From: G963708325 sp963708325 | GTDB lineage: Bacteria; Actinomycetota; Thermoleophilia; Solirubrobacterales; 70-9 | Direction: 5' to 3' | Assembly (NCBI GenBank): GCA_963708325.1 | Contig: OY970203.1 | Coordinates: forward strand, 186,001 to 250,000 | Length of the DNA: 64,000 nt | In this document: positions 41,191 through 50,714 of the stretch, one piece after another | Layout of the letters: every line of letters begins with the position of its first letter | How positions within the stretch are numbered: the first letter of the stretch is position 1 | Program-made: the position numbers and the translations under genes | Notes under the pieces: generated by a model | Told to the model about the DNA's origin: nothing | The model's input: only the letters and a program-made list of their open reading frames with translations | Database searches by the model: none

Positions 41191-42090
41191 ATGGCGAGGG
41201 CCATTTGGAGCGGCGCAATCAGCTTCGGACTGCTGAACGTGCCGGTGAAGCTGTACAGCGCCGTCTCGAAGAAGGCGGTGCGCTTCCGCGAGCTGCGCGC
41301 GTCCGACGGCGCCCGCGTCCGTCACAAGCGGGTGGCGGAGTCCGATGGCGAGGAGGTCGCCTACGAGGAGATCGTCAAGGGCTACGAGATCTCGCCGGAG
41401 CGCTACGTCGTGCTCAGCCGCGACGAGCTCGCCGAGCTGGACCCGAAGAAGACCCGCGCGATCGAGATCCAGGACTTCGTCGACCTCGACCAGATCGACC
41501 CGATCTATTTCGAGCACCCCTACTACCTGGCGCCGGACAAGGGCGCCGAGAAGGCCTATGACCTCCTCGTGCGGGCGATGCGCGACGAGGGCAAGGTGGC
41601 GATCGCCCGCTTCGTGCTGCGAAACAAAGAGCACCTGGCGGCGATCCGGCCGATGGGCGACGTGCTCACCCTGACGACGATGCGCTTCGCCGACGAGGTC
41701 GTCGCCCCCGACGAGATCGAGGAGCTGGGCGCCGCCGACGGCGACAAGCCCGCGAAGCGCGAGCTGGACATGGCCAAGCGCCTCGTCGACTCGCTGGTCT
41801 CGGGCTTCGAGCCGGGCAAGTACCGCGACGAGTACCGCGAGGAGCTGCTCGACCTGATCGAGCGCAAGGCCGAGGGCAAGGAGGTCGTCGCCCAGCCGGA
41901 GTCCGACGTCGAGCCGACGGCGGCGCCGGACCTGATGGCCGCGCTCGAGGAGAGCCTGGCGGCCGTGCGCGGAGAGGACCTGGGCGGAGACTCGAAGCCC
42001 AAGCGGCAGGCGAAGAGGCGCTCGAAGCCAAAGCCGGCCGCCAAGCGCAAGGCGTCGAAGACCGGGTCCAAGGCCAAGTCTGCCAAGTGA
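41191..42090 (+). CDS. ku: Bacterial Ku, non-homologous end-joining protein
   Basis: 299 residues. The core Ku ring is clear: AIWSGAISFGLLNVPVKLYSA, YEISPERYVVLSRDELAELDP, HPYYLAPDKGAEKAYDLLVRAM, and FADEVVAPDEI. The last 50 residues are Lys/Arg-rich (KPKRQAKRRSKPKPAAKRKA), a tail known in mycobacterial and other Ku proteins to add DNA binding. Ku binds double-strand ends and recruits LigD. The LigD polymerase domain gene follows in the same direction after 13 nt. No full LigD with ligase domain is in the window. Confidence 0.96.
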   Translation: MARAIWSGAISFGLLNVPVKLYSAVSKKAVRFRELRASDGARVRHKRVAESDGEEVAYEEIVKGYEISPERYVVLSRDELAELDPKKTRAIEIQDFVDLDQIDPIYFEHPYYLAPDKGAEKAYDLLVRAMRDEGKVAIARFVLRNKEHLAAIRPMGDVLTLTTMRFADEVVAPDEIEELGAADGDKPAKRELDMAKRLVDSLVSGFEPGKYRDEYREELLDLIERKAEGKEVVAQPESDVEPTAAPDLMAALEESLAAVRGEDLGGDSKPKRQAKRRSKPKPAAKRKASKTGSKAKSAK

Positions 42091-42103
42091 CCGAGAAGTC
42101 GAG

Positions 42104-43015
42104 GTGGACGGCCGCAACCTGCGGCTGACCAACCTCGACAAGCCGCTGTACCCCTCGACCGGGTTCACCAAGGGCGAGGTGATCGACTACTACGCCCGCG
42201 TCGCCGCGGTGATGGTCCCCCACCTGGCGGGGCGGGCGCTGACCCTGAGGCGGTTCCCCGAGGGGGTGGACGCCGGAAGCTTCTTCGAGAAGCGCTGCCC
42301 CGAGCACCGGCCCGACTGGGTACATACCGCCCCGGTGTGGGTGGATCGGCGTGCCGGCGAGATCGACTTCTGCGTCTGCGACGACCGCCCCACCCTGGTC
42401 TGGCTCGCCCAGCTGGCGGCGCTGGAGCTGCACCCCTCGCTCTCGCTCGCCAAGCGACCCGAGCGCCCCACCGTGCTCGCCTTCGACCTCGACCCGGGCG
42501 CGCCCGCCGACGTGGTCGACTGCGCCCGCGTGGCGCTGCGCCTGCGGGAACTGCTCGGAGACCTCGACATCGAGTGCTTTGCGAAGACCTCGGGCTCGAA
42601 GGGGATGCAGGTCTACGCTCCGCTGAACTCGGCCATCGACTACGAGACGACGAAGCCGTACGCGCAGGCGATCGCGCGGCTGCTCGAGAAGCAGACCCCC
42701 GAGGCCGTCGTCTCGCGGATGGCGAAGGAGCTCCGGCGCGGCAAGGTGTTCGTCGACTGGAGCCAGAACCACATAAAGAAGACGACGATCGCCGTCTATT
42801 CGCTGCGCGCACGCGAACGCCCGACCGCCTCCACCCCGGTCTCCTGGGACGAGGTCGCCGAGGCCGCCGAGCGCGGCAACCCGGCGCTGCTGAGCTTCGA
42901 GGCGGGCGAGGTGATCGAGCGCGTGGAGGACCGGGGCGACCTCTTCGCGCCCGTGATCGAGCACAAGCAGCGCCTGCCGGGGATCGAGGCGCTGGGGGCC
43001 GGCGCGCCTGATTGA
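42104..43015 (+). CDS. ligD: Stand-alone LigD polymerase (AEP primase-like) domain protein
   Basis: 303 residues, polymerase domain only. LTNLDKPLYPSTGFTKGEVIDYYARV is the family N-terminus; HPSLS, the catalytic FDLDPG (two metal Asp) and KTSGSKGMQVYAPL follow. There is no ligase or nuclease domain, so a separate ATP-dependent ligase is required. GTG at 42104 begins VDGRNLRLTNLDK; upstream in-frame codons also fit the family but have no start codon. It adds ribo- or deoxynucleotides at breaks held by Ku, encoded next to it. Confidence 0.92.
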   Translation: MDGRNLRLTNLDKPLYPSTGFTKGEVIDYYARVAAVMVPHLAGRALTLRRFPEGVDAGSFFEKRCPEHRPDWVHTAPVWVDRRAGEIDFCVCDDRPTLVWLAQLAALELHPSLSLAKRPERPTVLAFDLDPGAPADVVDCARVALRLRELLGDLDIECFAKTSGSKGMQVYAPLNSAIDYETTKPYAQAIARLLEKQTPEAVVSRMAKELRRGKVFVDWSQNHIKKTTIAVYSLRARERPTASTPVSWDEVAEAAERGNPALLSFEAGEVIERVEDRGDLFAPVIEHKQRLPGIEALGAGAPD

Positions 43016-43048
43016 GGCGCCCGCAAAGCGGGCATTCAGGGTAGGCCC

Positions 43049-44053
43049 ATGGCACGGCTGAGGCGGGTCGACCCGTCGCTGAAGGGAATCGGTCGTCGCG
43101 GTCGCGGTCGCGGCTTCGAGTACCTGCGCGCCGACGGCAGCCGCGTCGCGGACGCCGAGACGCTCGAGCGCATCCGCGGCCTGGCGATCCCGCCGGCCTG
43201 GAAGGACGTCTGGATCTGCCCGGAGGCGACCGGCCACATCCAGGCGACCGGAGTGGACGATGCCGGCAGGCGCCAGTACCTCTACCACGAGCGCTGGCGT
43301 GAGCGGCGCGATCAGCAGAAGCACGACCTCGCACTCGAGCTCGGCCGCAGGCTGCCCCGCGTCCGCCGCCGCGTCGCCCGCGACCTCGGCGGCGGCGAGC
43401 CCACGCGCGAGAGCGTGCTTGCCTGTGCGGTGCGGCTGCTCGACCGCGGCTTCTTTCGGATCGGTGGCGAGGAGTACGCGACGCAGAACGACACCTACGG
43501 CCTCGCCACGCTCCAGAAGCGGCACGCGCGCCTGAACGGGCGCGTGATCACCTTCGACTACGAGGCGAAGGGCGGGCAGCGGCGGATCCAGGAGATCGCC
43601 GACCCCGAGGCGCGCGCCCTGATCGCGGTCCTCAAGCGGCGCCGTGGCGGCTCGCAGGAGCTGCTCGCCTACAGGGAGGGCGGGCGCTGGGCGGACCTGC
43701 GCTCGGACGACGTCAACGCATACATCAAGGCGATCGCCGGAGACGAGTTCTCGGCCAAGGACTTCCGCACCTGGAACGCAACCGTCCTGGCCGCCGTCGA
43801 GATCGCGGCGGCCCCGGAGGCGAGCTCCAGGACGGCCCGGCGGCGGGTGATCTCGGAGGCGGTCGCGGCGGTTGCGGAGCGGCTCGGCAATACGCCGGCC
43901 GTCTGCCGCAGCGCCTACGTCGACCCCCGCCTGTTCGATCGCTACCTGTCGGGGGCGACGATCCATGCGGCGCTTCCGCGCCGCAGCGCCGCGCCCCTGG
44001 GCCCGCGCACCCGCCGGCGGATCGAGCGGGCCGTGATCGACCTGCTCAGCTGA
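43049..44053 (+). CDS. DNA topoisomerase IB (poxvirus/bacterial type)
   Basis: 334 residues. The N-terminal domain has AIPPAWKDVWICPEATGHIQATGVDDAGRRQYLYH. The catalytic domain has RIGGEEYATQNDTYGLATLQKRH, FDYEAKGG, KDFRTWNATVLAAV and near the end NTPAVCRSAYVDPRLFDRYL, whose Tyr is the likely nucleophile. It relaxes supercoils through a 3'-phosphotyrosyl link. Gene order ku, ligD-pol, top1B suggests a DNA repair operon. A 6-bp hairpin (GCCCGC-AAA-GCGGGC, 43019-43033) separates it from the previous gene, so separate transcription is possible. Confidence 0.9.
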   Translation: MARLRRVDPSLKGIGRRGRGRGFEYLRADGSRVADAETLERIRGLAIPPAWKDVWICPEATGHIQATGVDDAGRRQYLYHERWRERRDQQKHDLALELGRRLPRVRRRVARDLGGGEPTRESVLACAVRLLDRGFFRIGGEEYATQNDTYGLATLQKRHARLNGRVITFDYEAKGGQRRIQEIADPEARALIAVLKRRRGGSQELLAYREGGRWADLRSDDVNAYIKAIAGDEFSAKDFRTWNATVLAAVEIAAAPEASSRTARRRVISEAVAAVAERLGNTPAVCRSAYVDPRLFDRYLSGATIHAALPRRSAAPLGPRTRRRIERAVIDLLS

Positions 44054-44102
44054 GCGGTCAGGCGTCCAGCTCGCCCGCGACTGGCCGCGGCGATGCGGGC
44101 CA

Positions 44103-44918
44103 CTAGCGGCTGTCGCTGAGGCTGACGACCAGGTACTCCTCGGCGCCGCCGTCGGGCGCCGGGGCGATCTCGACGTTGTTGGAGACGCGCTCGATCACGC
44201 TGCCGACCTGCGGAAGCTGGGCGCGATCGAGCATCTGGCGCGCGGCGCCCGCGCCGAGCGGGCCGAGGCGCAGCTCCAGCCCGCCGTCGCGCTCGGCGAT
44301 CGCGAATCGCAGCGGGCCGCCCAGCGGCGCTCCGGCGGAGAGGGCGTCGGCGAGGATCTGGACGTCGGAGATCCGGTCGACGCTGAAGTCGGCTCGCGCC
44401 GCAAGAAGCGTGATCACCCGGGCGATCGCCGTGCCCGCGCCCGGACCGTGCACCTCGAGCGTGGTGCCGTCGACCTCCCCGCGCCGGGCGACCGGCGCGG
44501 CGGCCTCGCGCTCTGCGTCCAGCCCGAAAACGATCCGCACGGTCGTCCCGCGGCCGGCGCCCCCGTTGATCTCGAACTGGTCGGAGAGGGCGACGATCAG
44601 GGGCAGGCCGAGGCGCAGGCTGGCGTCGTCATGGTCGAGCGGGCTGGGCTTTATCCCGCTCCCCTCGTCGCGGACCTCGACGGCCAGCTCGTCGGCGGTC
44701 GCGGTCGCCGCCACCTCCATCGGGCCGCCGTCCTCCTCGTAGGCGTGCACGGCGACGTTCATGCACGCCTCCGTGACGGCGGCCTTGATGTCGCCGATCC
44801 GGTCCGGATCGGCGCCCGCGGCCTCGGCGAGGCCGGCGACGGCCTGGCGGACGATCGCGACGTTCTCGGGCCGCGCCGAGAGCTCGAGGGTGAGGTCGGC
44901 GGCCTCCGGATCGCTCAT
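44103..44918 (-). CDS. Anti-sigma factor kinase (RsbW/SpoIIAB type) with an extra C-terminal domain
   Basis: 271 residues, twice the usual RsbW size. Residues 1-140 are a full GHKL ATPase: N-box TEACMNVAVHAY, G1 VRDEGSGIKP, G2 GAGRGTTVRI. From about 150 a second, degenerate domain follows (TTLEVHGPGAGTAIARVITLLAARADFSVDRISDVQILADALSAG) that resembles the N-terminal part of another RsbW-like fold but lacks the N-box and G boxes. The protein should bind and inhibit the adjacent sigma factor and phosphorylate the STAS protein. The start overlaps the STAS stop (4 nt). It is convergent with top1B. Confidence 0.8.
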   Translation of the reverse strand: MSDPEAADLTLELSARPENVAIVRQAVAGLAEAAGADPDRIGDIKAAVTEACMNVAVHAYEEDGGPMEVAATATADELAVEVRDEGSGIKPSPLDHDDASLRLGLPLIVALSDQFEINGGAGRGTTVRIVFGLDAEREAAAPVARRGEVDGTTLEVHGPGAGTAIARVITLLAARADFSVDRISDVQILADALSAGAPLGGPLRFAIAERDGGLELRLGPLGAGAARQMLDRAQLPQVGSVIERVSNNVEIAPAPDGGAEEYLVVSLSDSR

Positions 44919-45283
44919 TCGCCACCCTCGGAGCGCGCCGCCGCGATCGCCTCGTCGCGATCGGAGATCACGGGCAGCTCCTCGATCAGCCCCGTCACCT
45001 CCAGCACCCTGCGAACGGCAGGCTGTCCCTCGCCGGCCATCGTCACCGCGAACCCGGTCCCGGCCTCCATCGCGCGGCGGCGAGCCTCGAGCAGCACCTT
45101 GATCACCGAGGAGTCGATGAAGCTCGCCGGGCTGAGGTCGATCACGATCGCCAGCCTGCTTTCGAGCGCCGCGTCGAGGCGCTCGCGCAGCGCCGGAGCC
45201 GTGTTGAGGTCGTGCTCGCCGTGCACTTCGACGACGATCGCGGCGGAATCGACCCTCACCTCGTCTATGCGGCCGGGCCCCAC
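44915..45283 (-). CDS. STAS-domain anti-sigma factor antagonist (RsbV/SpoIIAA type)
   Basis: 122 residues. VVEVHGEHDLNTAPALRERLDAAL and VIDLSPASFIDSSVIKVLLEARR form the STAS fold; the Ser pair after FID is the likely phosphorylation site. When unphosphorylated it would sequester the kinase and free the sigma factor. It lies 51 nt downstream of the sigma gene and overlaps the kinase gene. GTG at 45283 or GTG at 45259 could be the start. Confidence 0.87.
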   Translation of the reverse strand: MGPGRIDEVRVDSAAIVVEVHGEHDLNTAPALRERLDAALESRLAIVIDLSPASFIDSSVIKVLLEARRRAMEAGTGFAVTMAGEGQPAVRRVLEVTGLIEELPVISDRDEAIAAARSEGGE

Positions 45284-45334
45284 GGCCTCAGCGTACCCGA
45301 CCGCCCGCGCGCCGAAACGGCGCGTCCTCCGCGC

Positions 45335-46072
45335 TCATCGCGCCAACTCCCCGGCGCTGCGCCTCAGCTCCGAAAGCGTGCGCCGCAGGATGCGCGAGAC
45401 CTGCATCTGGGAGACGCCAATCCGGGTTGCGATCTCCGACTGGGTGAGGTCCTCGACGAAGCGCAGGTGCAGCACGGCGCGCTCCCTCTCGGACATGCCG
45501 TCGAGCGCATCGCCGATCGAGGCCCCGTACTCGACCAGATCGAAGCCGGGATCCTCCATGCCAAGCGTGTCGCTCAGGCTCAGGCCCTCGTCGGAGCCCT
45601 CGTCCGCCTCCAGCGAGATGGCGGCGTAGGCCTGCACCGCCTCCATCGCCTCGAGCGCCTCCTCGACGTCGAGTCCGAGCCCCTGGGCGACCTCAGCGAC
45701 CGACGGTGAGCGCCCCAGCTTGTTGGCCAGCTGCTCCACGGTGCGATTGAGCTTCGCCCCGCGCTCCTGCAGGTCGCGCGGCATCCGCACCGACCATCCG
45801 CGGTCGCGGAAATGGCGCTTCAGCTCGCCGACGACCGTCGGCACCGCGTACGTGGACAACGTCGCGCCGTGGTCGGGGTCGAAGCGGTCGACGGCCTTGA
45901 CCAGCGCCAGGCTGGCCACCTGGGCGAGGTCGTCGAACGACTCGGAGCTGTGCCGGTAGCGGGCCGCCAGGCGCCGCGCCAGCGGCAGGTAGCGCCGCAC
46001 CAGCTCGTCGCGCGCGGCCCGGTCCCCGGCACGGCAGCGCCGAACGAGACCGGCCTCCGTTTCCCGTTCCAC
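45335..46072 (-). CDS. SigB/SigF-family RNA polymerase sigma factor
   Basis: 245 residues, sigma-70 group 3. Region 2: SFDDLAQVASLALVKAVDRFDP, STYAVPTVVGELKRHFRDRGW (core and -10 recognition). Region 3: RGAKLNRTVEQLANKLGRSPSVAEVAQ. Region 4 HTH: EDLTQSEIATRIGVSQMQVSRILRR. It heads an operon with its STAS antagonist and kinase, the reverse of the usual antagonist-kinase-sigma order. A GTG at 46072 is taken as the start. A SigB/SigF-consensus promoter 200 nt upstream (46280-46304) suggests autoregulation. Confidence 0.9.
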   Translation of the reverse strand: MERETEAGLVRRCRAGDRAARDELVRRYLPLARRLAARYRHSSESFDDLAQVASLALVKAVDRFDPDHGATLSTYAVPTVVGELKRHFRDRGWSVRMPRDLQERGAKLNRTVEQLANKLGRSPSVAEVAQGLGLDVEEALEAMEAVQAYAAISLEADEGSDEGLSLSDTLGMEDPGFDLVEYGASIGDALDGMSERERAVLHLRFVEDLTQSEIATRIGVSQMQVSRILRRTLSELRRSAGELAR

Positions 46073-46173
46073 GGCGCGGCCCACGGGGCCCAGCCTAGCG
46101 GGGCGTCGAGGCCGCGGGCGGCACCCGGGGGATGGGGATCCGGGCAACCCCGAGGTGGCGCCTTGGAACGGAA

Positions 46174-46201
46174 AGAGGGGACCGCCGAAGCGGCCCCCTC
46201 T
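46174..46201 (-). terminator. UUCG-tetraloop hairpin in the sigma gene leader
   Basis: On the minus strand AGAGGGG-(mismatch)-CCGC-UUCG-GCGG-(mismatch)-CCCCTCT forms 7+4 bp capped by a cUUCGg loop, followed by TTTCC. It lies 102 nt before the sigma GTG and about 70-80 nt after the predicted SigB-type transcription start. It may end transcripts from the upstream secreted protein gene, act as an attenuator, or yield a short RNA of about 100 nt. Confidence 0.55.
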
Positions 46202-46279
46202 GACCCTGTGCCTGTGGGGGGCAGGGAGGATCGGGTCATGTGGCGTCGCGCGACTATTGCCGGCGGCGCCGTTGGTCAG

Positions 46280-46304
46280 ATACCCGTGACCGAAGCGGCT
46301 AAAC
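46280..46304 (-). promoter_or_regulatory. SigB/SigF-consensus promoter of the sigma operon
   Basis: On the minus strand GTTTAG (46299-46304), a 13-nt spacer and GGGTAT (46280-46285). This matches the SigB consensus GTTTAA-N12-14-GGGTAT at 11 of 12 positions and the mycobacterial SigF form GTTT-N15-17-GGGTA. Its position upstream of an alternative sigma factor of that family indicates autoregulation. Confidence 0.7.
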
Positions 46305-46351
46305 CCGCCCTTGTCCGCAATTTGCGGTCGAACGCGAGCGGACGCGGATCC

Positions 46352-47704
46352 CTACGGCTTGCGCAGCACCGCGCCCTGCGAGGTCTCCTGCTCGGCGGGG
46401 GTGAGCGCCGGCGATGCCCCCGGACGCGGCGTCCGCCGCAGCGTCACGCGGCTGACCAGGCTGCCGTCCAGCCGGCGGTAGGTGCCGCCGAGGTCGAGCG
46501 CCTTCTGCCTGTGCTCGGGAAGGTTGACCAGCACGAAGCCACGGGCGAAGTTCCGCCGCAGCACTCCCTTCCACATGTGGCGGCCGCCCCGCGGGGCGCC
46601 CAGGTCGGTGGCCCAGGCGGACGACCAGTTGTTGCCGTTGCCGCTGCGCGGCGGATCGGCCTGGAAGTCGGAGATGATCGCGTCCTGGCGCGCCTTGACC
46701 AGGTAGTAGGCGGCGATCTCGTGCTCGCGGCGGGCCTTCTCGATCGCCAGGCTGGGCGCCCTGCCCCAGGCGTCGGGGGCCCAGAGCTCGGGGGCCAGCA
46801 GGGCCGAGCGCCCGTGCGCGTGCAGCCAGGCGACGAATGCGAGCAGGCGCCTGTAGCTGAAGCGCCTGCGCGCCGAGCCGCCGGTCAGCCCCGGGTCGTC
46901 GTATCCGCGCTCGATCACGACCATGTTCGCGGCGCCGAGCTGGCGGCGGACCGAGCGGTCGCGGCGGCTCATCCACCAGAGCGAGTTGTGGACCAGCTGC
47001 TTGCGCGGCAGGGCGTGGCGGATCTGCGCCATGAATCCGGCCATGTACCGCCGCCACCTCGCCAGAGTCATCTTGCGGTGAGTGCGCGGGTCCCACGGCC
47101 GCACCCGCTGGCCGCTGCCGTTCGAGGTGCGGATCTCCATGTTCACGTCGTCGAGGTAGACGCCGCCGTAGCCCCGGCTGGCCACGTGCCGCAGGCGGCG
47201 GATGAACCAGGCCCGAAAACCGCGGTTGCCGAAGTCGGCGGCGTACTGGGGGCAGCCGGGCGCGGAGTCGCCGCAGCCCCAGGGGATGTACAGCGGCGGC
47301 CCGTTGCGACGTGACCGCAGGACCCAGGCCGGATGTCTGTGGATCATCCACTTGCTGGCCTCGCCCGCCCGGCGATCGCGGTAGATCGCGGACACGTCCT
47401 TGTAGACCCAGCTCGGTGGCGCCCAGTGGATCGCGCTGGCCGAGCCGTTGCTCTTGTCGAACCATGGGGTGTAGCCCTTCATCCGCCAGTAGTGGCGCCG
47501 CATCCACCGGTGCTCCGCCGAGCTGGAGCAGTGGGCGCAGGTGTAAGAGTCGAAGCCCGAGTTGGCGTCGCGCACGAACTTGACACGGTTCGCCGCGCCG
47601 GCCGGGGAGGCCAGGACCGACGCCTGGCCAGCCGCAAGCACAGCCAGGGCGAGCGCGGCGACGAGCGCCGCGCTCGCCCGAGATCTGGTTCCGGACGTTC
47701 GCAT
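46352..47704 (-). CDS. Secreted glycoside-hydrolase-like protein (GHL family)
   Basis: 450 residues with a signal peptide (TSGTRSRASAALVAALALAV, cleavage near ASPAGA). The body has an alpha/beta-barrel look, with FRAWFIRRLRHVASRGYGGVYLDDVNME (catalytic-type Asp pair), KQLVHNSLWWMSRRD, ERGYDDPGL and GRSALLAPELWAP. These features fit the putative glycosyl hydrolase groups (GHL, such as PF14885-type), whose substrates are unknown. Two Cys pairs near the N-terminus (CAHC) and in GCGDSAPGC may be disulfides. GGGAGG lies 9 nt before the ATG. It is upstream of the SigB-type promoter and could be part of the same envelope response, by position only. Confidence 0.6.
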   Translation of the reverse strand: MRTSGTRSRASAALVAALALAVLAAGQASVLASPAGAANRVKFVRDANSGFDSYTCAHCSSSAEHRWMRRHYWRMKGYTPWFDKSNGSASAIHWAPPSWVYKDVSAIYRDRRAGEASKWMIHRHPAWVLRSRRNGPPLYIPWGCGDSAPGCPQYAADFGNRGFRAWFIRRLRHVASRGYGGVYLDDVNMEIRTSNGSGQRVRPWDPRTHRKMTLARWRRYMAGFMAQIRHALPRKQLVHNSLWWMSRRDRSVRRQLGAANMVVIERGYDDPGLTGGSARRRFSYRRLLAFVAWLHAHGRSALLAPELWAPDAWGRAPSLAIEKARREHEIAAYYLVKARQDAIISDFQADPPRSGNGNNWSSAWATDLGAPRGGRHMWKGVLRRNFARGFVLVNLPEHRQKALDLGGTYRRLDGSLVSRVTLRRTPRPGASPALTPAEQETSQGAVLRKP

Positions 47705-47777
47705 CGAGAAATGCCTCCCACGGCAGGGCGGAACGCGGCAAGCTAGCGAGATTCCCGGACGGTTGCGCCGCCCGCGG

Positions 47778-49306
47778 TTAGCGGTCGGCCGGCTGGCGGA
47801 CCAGCGGCCGGCGGGTGGCGCCGACCTCGTCGAGACGCCTCACGGGGGTCGTGAAGGGGGCGTTGCGCAGGATCTCGGGATCGCGCTCGGCCTCGGCGAG
47901 GATCTCCTCGAGCGCGTCGGCGAAGCCGTCGAGGCTCTCCTTCGTCTCGGTCTCGGTGGGCTCCACCATCAGCGCCTCGTCCACCAGCAGCGGGAAGTAG
48001 ACCGTCGGCGGGTGGACGCCGAAGTCGAGCAGGCGCTTGGCGATGTCGAAGGTCTTCACCTTCAGCTCGCGCTTCGCCGGCGCGCCGGAGAGCACGAACT
48101 CGTGCATGCAGCGACGGTCGAACGCGACCGGCAGGTAGCGGCCGGCGCGCCCCTCGCCCAGCCGCGCCAGCAGGTAGTTGGCATTGAGCACGGCGGTCTC
48201 CGAGGCGTCGGCGAGGCCGTCCCCGCCGAGGCTGAGGATGTAGGCGTAGGAGCGCACGAAGACGCCGAAATTGCCCTGGAAGCCGCGCAGCCTGCCGATC
48301 GACTTCGGCCGCTCGTAGTCGAGGTCGAAGCCCGGCTCGGCGCCGTTGGAGCCGTCTGCTCGGATCACCTGGGGGCGCGGCAGGTACGGCTCGATCCGGT
48401 CGGACACCGCGATCGGGCCGCCGCCCGGCCCGCCGCCGCCGTGCGGCTGGGAGAACGACTTGTGCAGGTTGACGTGGACGATGTCGAAGCCCATGTCCCC
48501 CGGTCGCGAGTGGCCCATGATCGCGTTCAGGTTGGCGCCGTCGTAGTACAGCGTCCCGCCGACCGCGTGCACGACCTCGGCGATCTCGGCGATGTTCTCG
48601 TCGAAGAGCCCGAGCGTGTTGGGGTTGGTCAGCATCAGGCAGGCGACGTCGCCGTCGGCCTTGGCACGCAGGTCGTCGACGTCGACGCCCCCGCGGGGGT
48701 TGGTCGCCACCTTGACCACCTCGTAGCCGGCCATCGTCACCGACGCCGGGTTGGTGCCGTGGGCGGTGTCGGGGGTCAGCACCTTGGAGCGGTCCTCGCC
48801 GCGGTCGGCGTGGTAGGCGCGCGTGAGCAGCAAACCGGCGAGCTCGCCGTGGGACCCGGCCGAGGGCTGCAGGCTGACGTGGGGCAGGCCGCAGATCTCC
48901 GCGAGCGCCTCCTGCAACAGCCACATCAGCTCCAGCGCGCCCTGGGCCCGCCGCGGGTCCTGGGCCGGGTGCAGGCGGGCGTGCCCGGAGAGGGCTGCGA
49001 CGCGTTCGTTCAGCCTCGGGTTGTGCTTCATCGTGCACGACCCCAGCGGGTAGAAGCCGCTGTCGAGGTCGAAGTTGCGCCGCGAGATCCGGTTGTAGTG
49101 GCGGACGATCTCGGGCTCGGAGACCTCGGGCAGCTGGGCGGGGCGCTCGCGCAGCATGTGCTCCGGGATCAGCTCGTCGAGCGGCGTCTCGGGCACGTCC
49201 GCGGACGGCAGCGCCGCCGCCCGGCGTCCCGGGCGCGAGCGCTCGAAGATCGTCACGGCGCGGTCGCGCTGCATCGGCGTCTCGGCGCCGCGGCTGGGAT
49301 CGCCGC

Positions 49307-49310
<4 letters not shown>
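47778..49310 (-). CDS. gcvPB: Glycine dehydrogenase (decarboxylating) subunit 2
   Basis: 510 residues, the C-terminal half of the P-protein in the split form. The PLP lysine is in VNLHKSFSQPHGGGGPG. Other landmarks: LGSCTMKHNPRLNE, PDTAHGTNPASVTMAGY, DGANLNAIMG and FGVFVRSYAYILSLGGDG. With subunit 1 it decarboxylates glycine and loads the aminomethyl group onto GcvH. The ATG overlaps the gcvPA stop (ATGA at 49307-49310). It is the last gene of the gcv operon. Confidence 0.95.
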
Positions 49311-50698
<1,388 letters not shown>

Positions 50699-50714
50699 GA
50701 TCGCTGCTCGCTCG

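Noticed and set aside
43019..43033. Hairpin GCCCGC-AAA-GCGGGC between ligD-pol and top1B as a terminator
   Set aside because: No T-tract and only a short stem; it was noted in the top1B entry but is not convincing as a terminator.
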